The translations under genes were made by a program, and so were the position numbers. The notes under the pieces were generated by a model. The model was not told the DNA's origin. It ran no database searches and worked only from the letters and a program-made list of their open reading frames with translations. A stretch of 64,000 bases of DNA from Eustoma russellianum (taxonomy: Eukaryota > Streptophyta > Magnoliopsida > Gentianales > Gentianaceae). The DNA lies in assembly GCA_036186865.1 (NCBI GenBank), contig AP025048.1, positions 28,381,019-28,445,018 of the forward strand. Reading direction: 5' to 3'. Shown in pieces: positions 54,827 through 64,000 of the stretch; position 1 is the stretch's first letter, and the number at the start of each line of letters is the position of its first letter.

Positions 54827-55215
54827 TGTTGGGTGCAGCAATTGTCTCGTGGCGCATAGGCCATGTTGGTCAATTCACAGTCGAATGCTGTGGGCGCTTG
54901 TGTGTGCTAAATGCACTATAAGGCTAGAGTATGCGCATCTCCTATCACCAATTGGTTTTGGGATAGTTGGTAGCGCCTCAGGTCCTACAAGTGGTATCAG
55001 AACCAAGGTCACGGGTTCGACTCCCATCGGGAGCAATCACTGAGGGGGAGATTGTTGGGTGCAACAATTGTCCCGTGGTGTGTAGGCTGTGCCGGCCAAG
55101 TCACAGTCGAATTTCGTGGACACTTGTGTGTGCTGAAAGCACTATAAGGCTAGGGTATGCACATCTCATATCACCAATTGATTTTGGAAGAGTTGGTAGC
55201 GCCTGAGGTCCTACA
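54827..55215 (+). mobile_element. Complete TRIM, 389 bp, TSD TACAT
   Basis: Two 163-bp LTRs (54827-54989 and 55053-55215), both starting TGTTGGGTGC and ending GGTCCTACA, flank only 63 bases. These hold a primer site TGGTATCAGA (54992-55001) and a polypurine tract GAGGGGGAGA (55042-55051). TACAT is duplicated at 54822-54826 and 55216-55220. This is a terminal-repeat retrotransposon in miniature, non-autonomous. The ORFs at 54804-55206 have no meaning. Confidence 0.96.
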
Positions 55216-55220
55216 TACAT

Positions 55221-55391
55221 TTCTTGTGTAGCTTGCCATATTTATGCAACAGAGTCATACAGGATGAAGTTGTCACTTACATCAGGTCATGGATCTAATC
55301 AACCATGACATGATCATGAAGTCCACTGCATTCCATGTCTTGAGTTTCTCAGAGGTCTCCTTAGGGATCACAGTTTCAGACCTTAGGTAAG
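55221..55391. other. Unassigned sequence after the TRIM
   Basis: Continuation of the TRIM host sequence; no gene seen. Its end GATCACAGTTTCAGACC resembles the linker inside the following Copia repeats (55844-55858). Confidence 0.4.
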
Positions 55392-57050
55392 CTTCTTTAC
55401 CTTTTCATATGATAAACATTTTAACTGCACGAGACCAAGCCATGTAAATATTTCCATTTATCTTATAATTGGTTATGGTCATAGGATTTGAATCAATTAT
55501 GGACTCAGATGAGCTGACACAGTTGAGGTAGCGTGAATTGCAAGTCCATGAACAGATGGAGCTTCACTTCCTGCAGATTCCATTACTCACACTTTTACGG
55601 AACAGATTGAAGAAGATGAATAGTAGTGAAATTTTTGAATTTCTAAGAATTTTAACTCGTAATGATCACATTAAGCTCAAAGGCTCTGATATCAAATAGA
55701 TAAAACAACACAAATGACACATAGAAAACTCACAAATGTGAGGAAGAACTCGTATATTTCAAATATGCAGGAGGTGACATGTATATACATTTCATATCTA
55801 ACGGCTAGTTGGTTGCTGAAAGGAACAGAAGTCTCCTCTGGGATCAAAGTTTCAGACCTTAGGTAAGCTTCTTTACCTTTCCCCATGATAAACACTTTAA
55901 CTGCATGAGACCAAGTCATGTACTTATTTCCATTTATCTTATGATTGGTTATGGTCAGAGGATTTGAATCAATCATGGATTCAGATGAGCTGACACAGTT
56001 GAGGTAGCATGGATTGCAGGTCCATGAACAGATGGAGCTTCACTTCCTGCAGATTCCATTACTCACACTTGTGCAGAACTTATTGAAGAACATGAACAGT
56101 AGTGAAACTTTTGAATTTCTGAGAATTTTAACTCGTAATGATCACACTAAGCTCAAAGACTCTGATACCATATAAATAAAACAGCACAAATTGCATATAG
56201 AAAACTCACAAATGTGAGAAAGAACTCGTATATTTCAAATATGCAACAGGTGACATATATATACATTTCATATCTAACGGCTAGTTGGTTGCTGAAAGCA
56301 ACAGCTCCAACGGCTACTTTGTGGGTTAAAGACCTTTGTGTAATCGCCTAAACAATCATTGATCTGATGATTACTGGCTGGCCTAATGAATAAGGAATAC
56401 AATTAAACACTTATGTCCTAAGTATGTACAAGCATCAGTAAGAAATTAAGCCATAAAGAAGTGTTCGATGCAATGATAAATGTATTAGAGAAAATGCCTC
56501 AATGAAGGTGCATCAATCTTTTTCTTCATCACTTCATTCTACTACACCAGTTTGATCCTGTATTGTTTCTTTAGTGTAATCACCATATGTTCCAACATTT
56601 TTCAAATTTAAAAACTAGTTTAATTTAATCATTAAACTACGTTTTGAGGAACTATACAGGGTTATAGATTAGACTAAAAGGCCCTCAGGTAAAATAAAAG
56701 GGTATCTGTGCTTACTAAATTTCTTAAGGGTTTTTCTTTATTATTGTTTGAAATTCAGCTACTCGGCATGGGTTCTCAAGGCCAAGTCACCACATTTTCG
56801 AGAATTTATTACAAGTACTTGCATGCTTATATTATCCTTTGAGTTCAGCTTAACTTCAGATGTCCAATTTGATTACACTTGTGAAAAGCACAAGTTCTTA
56901 TTATTGTGGTTAGTAGTTATCATAGTTTAAAGGATGCGAGATAAAAAGAAAGCAATTGTCGGATTCTCTAAGGTCAGCACCATTAATGAACTGCTGCAGC
57001 TGCTGGCCATATTCTGTGAGGGCAGCTGAGTTGACCATATTCTGTGAGGG
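55392..57050 (-). repeat. Tandem duplication unit 1 (Copia LTR and gag start)
   Basis: Holds, on the minus strand, a Copia LTR (56603-56170, start TGTTGGAACATATGG), the primer site TGGTATCAGAG (56169-56157), a gag start, a truncated second LTR/gag start (55392-55850, gag piece ITNHKINGNKYMTWSHAVKV at 55976-55850), and above the LTR a short coding scrap (AALTEYGQQLQQFINGADLR, 57030-56960). It is repeated at 57051-58704 with a period of 1659 to 1675. ORFs in it are fragments. Confidence 0.88.
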
Positions 57051-58704
57051 CTTCTTTACCTTCCCCATGATAAACATTTTAACTGCACGAGACCAAGCCA
57101 TGTAATTATTTCCATTTATCTTATGATTGTTTATGGTCACAATATTTGAATCAATTATGGACTCAGATGAGCTGACACAGTTGAGGTAGCGTGAATTGCA
57201 GGTCCAGGAACAGATGGAGCTTCACTTCCTGCAGATTCCATTACTCACACTTTTACGGAACAGATTGAAGAAGATGAACAGTAGTGAAATTTTTGAATTT
57301 CTAAGAATTTTGACTCGTAATGATCACATTAAGCTCAAAGGCTCTGATATCAAATAGATAAAACAACACAAATGACACATAGAAAACTCACAAATGTGAG
57401 GAAGAACTCGTATATTTCAATTATGCAGGAGGTGACATGTATATACATTTCATATCTAACGGCTAGTTGGTTGTTGAAAGGAACAGAAGTCTCCTCCGGG
57501 ATCAAAGTTTCAGACCTTAGGTAAGCTTCTTTACCTTTCCCCATGATAAACATTTTAACTGCATGAGACCAAGTCATGTACTTATTTCAATTTATCTTAT
57601 GATTGGTTATGATCAGAGGATTTGAATCAATCATGGATTCAGATGAGCTGACACAGTAGATGAGCTGACACAGTTGAGGTAGCATGAATTGCAGGTCCAG
57701 GAACAGATGGAGCTTCACTTCCTGCAGATTCCATTACTCACACTTGTACAGAACTTATTGAAGAACATGAACAGTAGTGAAATTTTTTAATTTCTGAGAA
57801 TTTTAACTCGTAATGATCACACTAAGCTCGAAGGCTCTGATACTATATAAATAAAACAGCACAAATTGCATATAGAAAACTCACAAATGTGATAAAGAAC
57901 TCGTATATTTCAAATATGCAACAGGTGACATATATATACATTTCATATCTAACGCCTAGTTGGTTGCTGAAAGCAACAGCTCCAACGGCTACTTTGTGGG
58001 TTAAAGACCTTTATGTAATCGCCTAAATAATCATCAATCTGATGATTACTGACTAGCCTAATGAATAAGGAATACAATTAAACACTTATGTCCTAAGAAT
58101 GTACAAGCATCAGTATGAAATTAAGCCATAAAGAAGTGTTCGATGCAATGATAAATGTATTAGAGGAAATGCCTCAATGAAGGTGCATCAAGCTTTTTCT
58201 TCATCACTTCATTCTACTACACCAGTTTGATCCTGTATTGTTTCTTTAGTGTAATCACCATATGTTCCAACATTTTTCAAACTTAAAAACTAGTTTAATT
58301 TAATCGTTAAACTACGTTTTGAGGAACTATACAGGGTTATAGATTAGACCGAAAGGCTCTCAGGTAAAATAAAAGGGTATCTGTGCTTACTGAATTTCTT
58401 AAGGATGTTTCTTTATTATTGTTTGAAATTCAGCTATTTGGCATGGGTTCTCAAGGCCAAGTCACCACGTTTTCGAGAATTTATTACAGGTACTTGCATT
58501 CTTATATTATCCTTTGAGTTCAGCTTAACTTCAGATGTCCAATTTGATTACACTTGTGAAAAGCACAAGTTCTTATTATTGTGGTTAGTAGTTATCATAG
58601 TTTAAAGGATGCGAGATAAAAGGAAAGCAATTGTCGGCTTCTCTAAGGTCAGCACCATCAATGAACTGCTGCAGCTGCTGACCATATTCTTTGAGGGCAG
58701 CTGA
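57051..58704 (-). repeat. Tandem duplication unit 2
   Basis: Near-identical to 55392-57050 over its length, with a 17-bp internal duplication (GATGAGCTGACACAGTA, 57642-57675) that shifts the period from 1658 to 1675. Contains gag pieces at about 57140-57060 and 57628-57500 and an LTR at about 58275-57845. Confidence 0.88.
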
Positions 58705-59290
58705 GTTGTACAAATTGATGATCCTTGGATCCTCCTTGTTGAAAAGAGGATCCACTCAGAAATAATGCCTATGGCCTTGATCTGCCCCAACTCTAGCACC
58801 GATGTCAGCAAGGTGTCCAAGTTGCCAATAAAGAAGTCTGACCTCTTGAACTCAACGACGACATTCTCTTTTGCCTCAGCTAATTCCTTGTCCTGCTGAG
58901 CCTGATACTGCTCAAGATTAGCCTTCTCATGCTTCAACAATGCTGCTTGCGACAAGGTTTGGGTTGTGGTCAGTTCATGGTCTTGAATTCTGCCTCAAAG
59001 CTCGTCCACTATAGAGTTAGAAGCTGCTAGCTTACTAATAGAGTCCTTCTTCCCATTTTGTAGATCGACGTTTTCAGCTTTGAAGTTGATATTCTCGGCC
59101 TTGACTGCCTCAAGCTCTTTGGACAGCTCCTCATTGAGGGTAGCTAGTATGTGGACTTATTGCCTCTTAATTATAAAAGCATCTTTGAACTCTTCGGCTC
59201 TGGCCAATAACTCCAATTTTTTGGCTTCTATACTACAAGTCATCACTAAGCACAAGTTAGCTACGAAAGCAACTAAGTAAAAAATCGCTT
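58602..59290 (-). pseudogene. Coiled-coil ORF remnant
   Basis: Minus strand from about 59290: LELLARAEEFKDAFIIKRQ and stop, then ATLNEELSKELEAVKAENIN, FKAENVDLQNGKK, then a stop, then SQAALLKHEKANLEQYQAQQ and DKELAEAKENVVVEFKRSDF. It is strongly helical, heptad-like and rich in Glu, Ala and Lys. After a frame change near 58800 follow DPLFNKEDPRI and YGQQLQQFIDGADLREADN. The ending also occurs in tandem unit 1. It resembles proteins annotated in plants as putative Gypsy-type transposon coiled-coil proteins; that identification is weak. Confidence 0.5.
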
Positions 59291-59375
59291 GACTTGGAGA
59301 AACAGTTCATAGAAAACCGTACAGGTGCCATATTGATGTGAATGAGATTTTTAACCGTCTCAACGGACAGCCCTC

Positions 59376-59665
59376 GTGTAGCGACCTTTATGAGCCCTAG
59401 TACGCAAAACGATACACTCACTGTATTCTGGTAAGAGAAATACAAGGCATCGATACTAATCAAGTACACGTCAGCAAGTGACACAAATTGATGTCAATAG
59501 AAGTCTTAAAATAAAAATCCTCAATAATCATGAATAAATAAAGGGGACAGTTAGGAGAGGGGTTTTAGGGAGTACTAGGTGTTATGGGGATTATAGGTAA
59601 GTAGGGGTCATGCAGAGTTAATGGGTATTTACCTATTTTTTTTTATATTATACCCAGATATAACA
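59376..59665 (-). repeat. Shortened Gypsy LTR
   Basis: Starts TGTAGCGACC and ends ATATAACA before a pyrimidine stretch and the end of pol, the same arrangement as 29692-32209. It is only 290 bp, so its middle is deleted. Confidence 0.65.
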
Positions 59666-59855
59666 TTTTCTCCCTTACAAAATGTTTCTTCCTTGAAACT
59701 TACGTACCTTAGTCAAACAGATGCAGATACTTCTTTCGCATTTCTTCTTCGAGCTCCTAAGTCGCCTCTGTTCTGTATGGTTCATCCATTGAACTTTGAC
59801 ATATAGAATCTCGCCTCCTCAAAACCTGATCTTTCCAATCCACGATGCGTACTGT
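59666..59855 (-). pseudogene. Gypsy pol 3' end (chromodomain scrap)
   Basis: The DNA aligns with 32225-32400, the chromodomain end of the Gypsy pol (GAACTTTGACATA, AACTTAC.TACCTTA, CTTC.AGCTCC). Minus-strand translation has breaks. It is cut at about 59856. Confidence 0.75.
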
Positions 59856-59944
59856 TGGGATATGAAATATTTTGATGATGAGGAAAGATGTTTTGAAAGA
59901 GTTAAAAGAAATTCACACTTGGAATTAGAAGCAAAATGAAAAAA

Positions 59945-60433
59945 ACACACTGCAAGACACCGATTTCTCACATAGATCGATCAATGTATACATCAGTCTC
60001 TCAAGGCACGACATCGATCAATCTATGTTGGAAAGGTTCAAGGTTAGAATCTTACTATCCAACATCGATCTCTCAAACTGGGAGACATCGATCGATTGAT
60101 GTGACATCAGTCTCTAAGAGAGAGACATAGATCGATCGGTGTAGAGAAGGTTCAAGGTTGGAACCTTTCTGTCCAACATCGATCTCTCAAACTGGAAGAC
60201 ATCGATCGATCGATGTGACATCTGTCTCTAAGGGAGAGACATCGATCCATCGATGTAGATGAGTTTCAAAGTTGGAACCTTACTGGAGGGCACCGATCTC
60301 TCAGCTTTGGTACATTGATCGATCGATGTACTTATCAATCTCTCAAGGGAGAGACATCGACTGATTGATGTATGGTAGGTTCAAAACTAGAATCACACTA
60401 GAGGAGGTCGTTCTCTCAATGTAGACACATCGA
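59945..60433. repeat. CGATCGAT palindrome array, third setting
   Basis: About ten diverged blocks of ACATCGATCGAT(C/T)GATG alternating with ACATCGATCTCTCAA and AGAGAGACATCGAT. They follow a TGTTGGGATATG start at 59853 and end at 60433, where an inverted long LTR begins. Confidence 0.88.
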
Positions 60434-61882
60434 TGTAGGACCTGTCCAGAACTACTAGGAGAGGGAGGGTTGAATATTGAGTGCAGAAAAATTGGTTTTA
60501 AAACTTTTAGTTACCAATTACTCACTTCGAAAAACAGATTCTTTTTTAGATCATGTTTTTGATTATCTGAATGATCAAGTGCTAGACCTTCAAAAATCGT
60601 GAAATTTGGTGAAAATGTACTCTTAGATGTTATCTATGTAACATAAAAATTTCAGATTAAAATTCAAAGTGTAAGACCTTGAAAAAACATTTTTACTTTG
60701 ACTCTGTCAATCTGTCAGAAACTGTACCTTAAATAAAAAATTAATTCCTATTTAATGACAACTCTAAACAATCTAAAAATTTTATGGAATGACCCTTAAG
60801 ATGTATACTTAAAAAGGTTGAAACATTTTTTTCAAAATTCTTTTGGCAAGTATATCAACCACATTGATGTTCTCAACCTTTGCAGATTTGAAAATTAGAT
60901 TGCACAAGACCCAGAACTGTGAACGTTTGGATGACTTATACTTATCCAAATTTAATGAAACTTATCTCAAATGAAACCTAATACCCTATTCTATGTTTCT
61001 GAAAATTTTGATGGTTTTGGAAAAACTATTGCTATTTTTACCGTGGCTATGAAAACGATGCAAAAAACAGGAACTGAAAATAAAATTGCTGAGAGTAAGA
61101 ACACCAAGATTTTTATACTGGTTCGGTCAAAACAACCTGCTCCAGTCTTCGAGGACACCTTACTTGGTATTGACTAATCACCAAAAGCACCTTAAGACAA
61201 GGATAGCTGGAGTTATACACCAACTCCTTGAATATCCACCCTTCTTGCAAGAAAAACAACATAAACAACCAACACAAATACCACCACCTCACTAATGAAG
61301 GTTTGATAATACCTTGATCAACCTTGTACAAGAATGGGATGTGTATGGGTGGTAAAAAAATCCTATATAGATTATGGAATGTAAATATAATAAGTTTGAG
61401 GCTATGTGCAAGAGAAGAAGTTAGGAGAAGAAGAGAAGTCTTGTTTTGCACTTTCTTGGATATGAAAATGTGTCTTGCATTGTCTTGAACATCTTGCTCC
61501 CTTTTTATAGATAGTGTGGCCACCTCCAATGGCCGATTTCTCCCTCGAAGATTGTCTTGAATACATTTGGAAGATACCTTGCATGATTTTTTGAGACATC
61601 TTTGCTTACTTGACGAAATGTGATTAGACAAATGGTGTGTCTTTGCCTTGTTGTCACTCTATGGTAGGGCCTTTATTTTACACCTTGCCACAAATAATAT
61701 GACCTGAATTTAATCATAAAAATCTGAAAACATGTCAAAATTCAAATTTGTTAATTGCTAATCAATCATAATGTGATTTTCCCTCATTTTTGGAATGAAT
61801 TTAAAGACAAAGACATGACAAAATCGGCCACTACAAACATGTGCTGAAAACGTCAGCATGTGTTTGAATTTTGAATCCTTCC
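60434..61882 (-). repeat. Long-LTR Copia family copy E
   Basis: Begins TGTAGGACCTG then AGGGTTGAATA (reverse of an LTR 3' end) and follows the other copies up to a hairpin of the GCTGAAA family near 61836-61860. It is cut there by copy D. The ORFs at 60971-61295 and 61113-61631 lie in the LTR. Confidence 0.8.
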
Positions 61883-64000
61883 TGTAGGATCTGCAAGGCA
61901 CCACTAAAAAGGGAGGGGGGTTGAATAGGTGGTGCTGAAAGTGTGGTTTTTAAAACGTGTGGCTATGAAACGTTTTAAACAGGTTATAGGTCTCCAAAAA
62001 TTATGAAATTTTGAGAGAACTTAGCCTCAGATGTTATGAGGGTGCCCTAAAAATTCCAAATTAAAATTCAACCTTTAACCCCTTCAAAAATCGTTGGTAA
62101 TCAGTTTGCACGAATCTGCCAGAAACGGTAGACGGTTTTGAAAAATTAATTCATATTTGTGTGCATGTCCAAATGCTTTGAAAATTTAACCACTAACTCC
62201 TTATACACTATATTTAAGTGGGTTGAAACAGTTTTGCAAAATTCTTTTGGGAAAGAGGTCAACTACAATCAAAGTCTCAACCTTTGCAAGTCTGAAAATC
62301 AGACTGCACTTGTCTCAGAACTTTTGATGTTTGATCAACTTATACTTATCCAAAAGGGTTAAAAGTTGTGCCAAATTAATCCTAGAACGTGTGGCTATGT
62401 TTCTGGAAATTTTCGTGATTTTTGAAAGTCGTTTACTATTTTTACGAACGTAAACAAAAAGAGTAAACTGTGCAGTAACAGAAAATAAATGCTGAAAGTA
62501 AATGGCACCAAGAATTTTATACTGGTTCGGTTATAAACAACCTACTCCAGTCTTCAAGGAACAACTTCATTGGTTCACACTAGTCACACACACGCAATAC
62601 ACCCTACCACAGGGTTGATAGAGTTACACCTTAACTCCAACCCTTTACAAACCTTGTATGACGAATACAATTCGTACGAACACCACCACCTCGCAAGAAT
62701 GAAGATTGATCACACCTTGATCAATCTTTTACAAAGATATGGAATATACGGTGGTTTATATCAATCCTATTCAAGATTGAAAATATGAATACAATAGGCT
62801 TACAAGAAGAAGAAAGAAAGAGAATGTAGAAGAAGGCTAGAACATTTTTGATCTTTGAACTTGCAACTCTTGTTCTTGTTCTTGTTTTGCTCTTCTTTCT
62901 CTCCTTTTAATTTGTTTTGGCCGCCCCCTATAGTGCTATCCCCTTCTTGAAAATTATCTTCTAAGTCCTTGGGAGAATGTAAGACATCATTGTATCATGG
63001 TCTTGCTTGCTTGGCATCTTCTTATTGGATGATCATTTAAGCTTTGCTTACTTGGCATTTTATGATTGGTTGGATGGTGTCATCACTTGATGACTTGGAA
63101 AATCTGAATATATCACTCAAACATGTGCCAATATCAATCATAAAACTATTTCCATAATGCACAAGATTATCACATAAATTGCAAGACAAAATTTTCTTCC
63201 TTGCTAAGCCAAGAAATCGGCCATAATGTGGTGTTTCTATGCTGAATTTTCAGCACGTGACACATGGAGATAAAGTTCAAAATATTAACATTTTTCTTTG
63301 ATTTTTCTAATTAAAATGAATCACCAATTGATGGTAAATAACTTTATCACATTGGAAATGAACTTGGACACCTTTATGCTCAATAATTCGGCCATGACAT
63401 GTCACACACATGCTGAAATATTTTCAGCATGTGTGATATATAAAATATCACACTTAATGAATTTAAATAATATTCAAATTACTTCCATTTCTTCTCCCAA
63501 TCAATCACACAATTTAAGATGATAAAATATGTCGCATTGAAGCCTCAAAATCGGCCAGCCATATGCTGAAATTTTCAGCATGTGTTATAAGTGAGACAAA
63601 GTTTGAAATCTTACCATTTGTAGCTTCTCTCTTTAATTCACCAACATTGTATGATTGATCCTTGACAAATCAATATGCCAACAAGTCTCCAAATAAGCTC
63701 CATTTCAGCTCCAATGTGCGTGTATGATGTATATACATATGCTGAAAATTATTTTTGCTAACTTTGTAAAATAGTGCACATTTAATAATACACACATGTT
63801 ATATTCCAATCAGCCCTTAATTTAATTTTATAGAACACTTTAAGATGTATAACATATGTAAAAAGTGTCTAGATATGTGTCACATGATGTACCAAAAACG
63901 TTCCATGTGTTGTGTGCGTAGAAAACCGAATTTTCGTTATTTATCGATTACCCGATTTTTCTCTAATTAAATTCCAACTTTTGCACATGTTATATATATT
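61883..64000 (-). repeat. Long-LTR Copia family copy D, runs off the window
   Basis: Starts TGTAGGATCTGCAAGG at 61883, the exact reverse of the end of copy B (3308). 61883-63280 is the inverse of about 1900-3308, and 63290-64000 matches 1-740 directly. Hairpins at about 63238-63258, 63405-63435 and 63563-63581. The other end is outside the window. ORFs here are not genes. Confidence 0.85.
63405..63435. repeat. Hairpin of the GCTGAAA/TTTCAGC family
   Basis: CACACATGCTGAAA (63405-63418) pairs perfectly with TTTCAGCATGTGTG (63422-63435). The same 14-bp stem as at 133-162, with a different loop (TAT instead of AA). Confidence 0.9.

Noticed and set aside
54992..55040. tRNA gene
   Set aside because: GGTTCGACTCC looks like a B-box, but no cloverleaf or A-box can be formed; it is the TRIM primer-site region.

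Overview
The window is nuclear DNA from a flowering plant, probably a eudicot. It is AT-rich. Its LTR elements are primed from tRNA-iMet (TGGTATCAGAG-type primer sites), it holds plant Copia, chromovirus-type Gypsy, LINE, TRIM and MITE families, and the one host gene is a CYP72A-type cytochrome P450 with the family's plant intron positions. I cannot name the species. I see no bacterial, organellar, rRNA, tRNA or CRISPR feature. Almost everything is nested transposable elements; the only host gene is broken.

Layout. 1-3308: two inverted fragments of one long-LTR Copia family. 3309-5640: LINE 3' end (copy 1) split by a solo LTR with TSD AAGAG. 6271-10011: minus-strand CYP72A-like P450 pseudogene. 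It keeps good splice sites and a TATA box but has two coding frameshifts in exons 1 and 3, a stop and a frameshift in exon 5, and no recognisable exon 2; its introns carry SINE-like copies and a MITE with an 8-bp TSD. 10331-14394: decayed plus-strand Copia. 14400-25418: complete 11-kb minus-strand Copia (SIRE-like) inserted into it, with TSD ACCTA and two LTRs of about 2.6 kb. 25424-29690: Gypsy LTR pieces and LINE 3' ends, one with an inverted 5' part. 29692-35015: 3' two thirds of a chromovirus (Gypsy), reverse transcriptase to chromodomain nearly intact, with a clean 70-nt intron and a 2.5-kb LTR holding two tandem arrays. 35016-36990: LINE ORF1 and the start of ORF2. 37060-41470: a LINE tail, a Copia LTR and degraded Copia pol and gag. 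42235-49136: LINE copy 2 split by two solo LTRs of one family. 49145-54821: a gag-only Copia remnant, an unidentified acidic ORF and a probable Gypsy LTR. 54827-55215: a complete TRIM. 55392-58704: 1.66-kb tandem duplication of a Copia LTR-gag piece. 58602-64000: coiled-coil ORF remnant, Gypsy 3' scrap, a CGATCGAT array, and two nested long-LTR copies running off the end.

How the parts work together. Within the elements the expected order is seen (LTR, primer site, gag, protease, integrase, reverse transcriptase, RNase H, polypurine tract, LTR), but no element in the window looks autonomous. The most intact coding is the Gypsy reverse transcriptase/RNase H/integrase/chromodomain block and the LINE ORF1.

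Most unusual signals: (1) five tandem hairpins of about 58 bp in the Gypsy LTR whose stems differ in sequence but are compensated on both arms; (2) a palindromic CGATCGATCG array shared by unrelated Copia and Gypsy LTRs; (3) the precise intron in the Gypsy RNase H domain; (4) the acidic His/Asp-rich ORF at 52017-53453.
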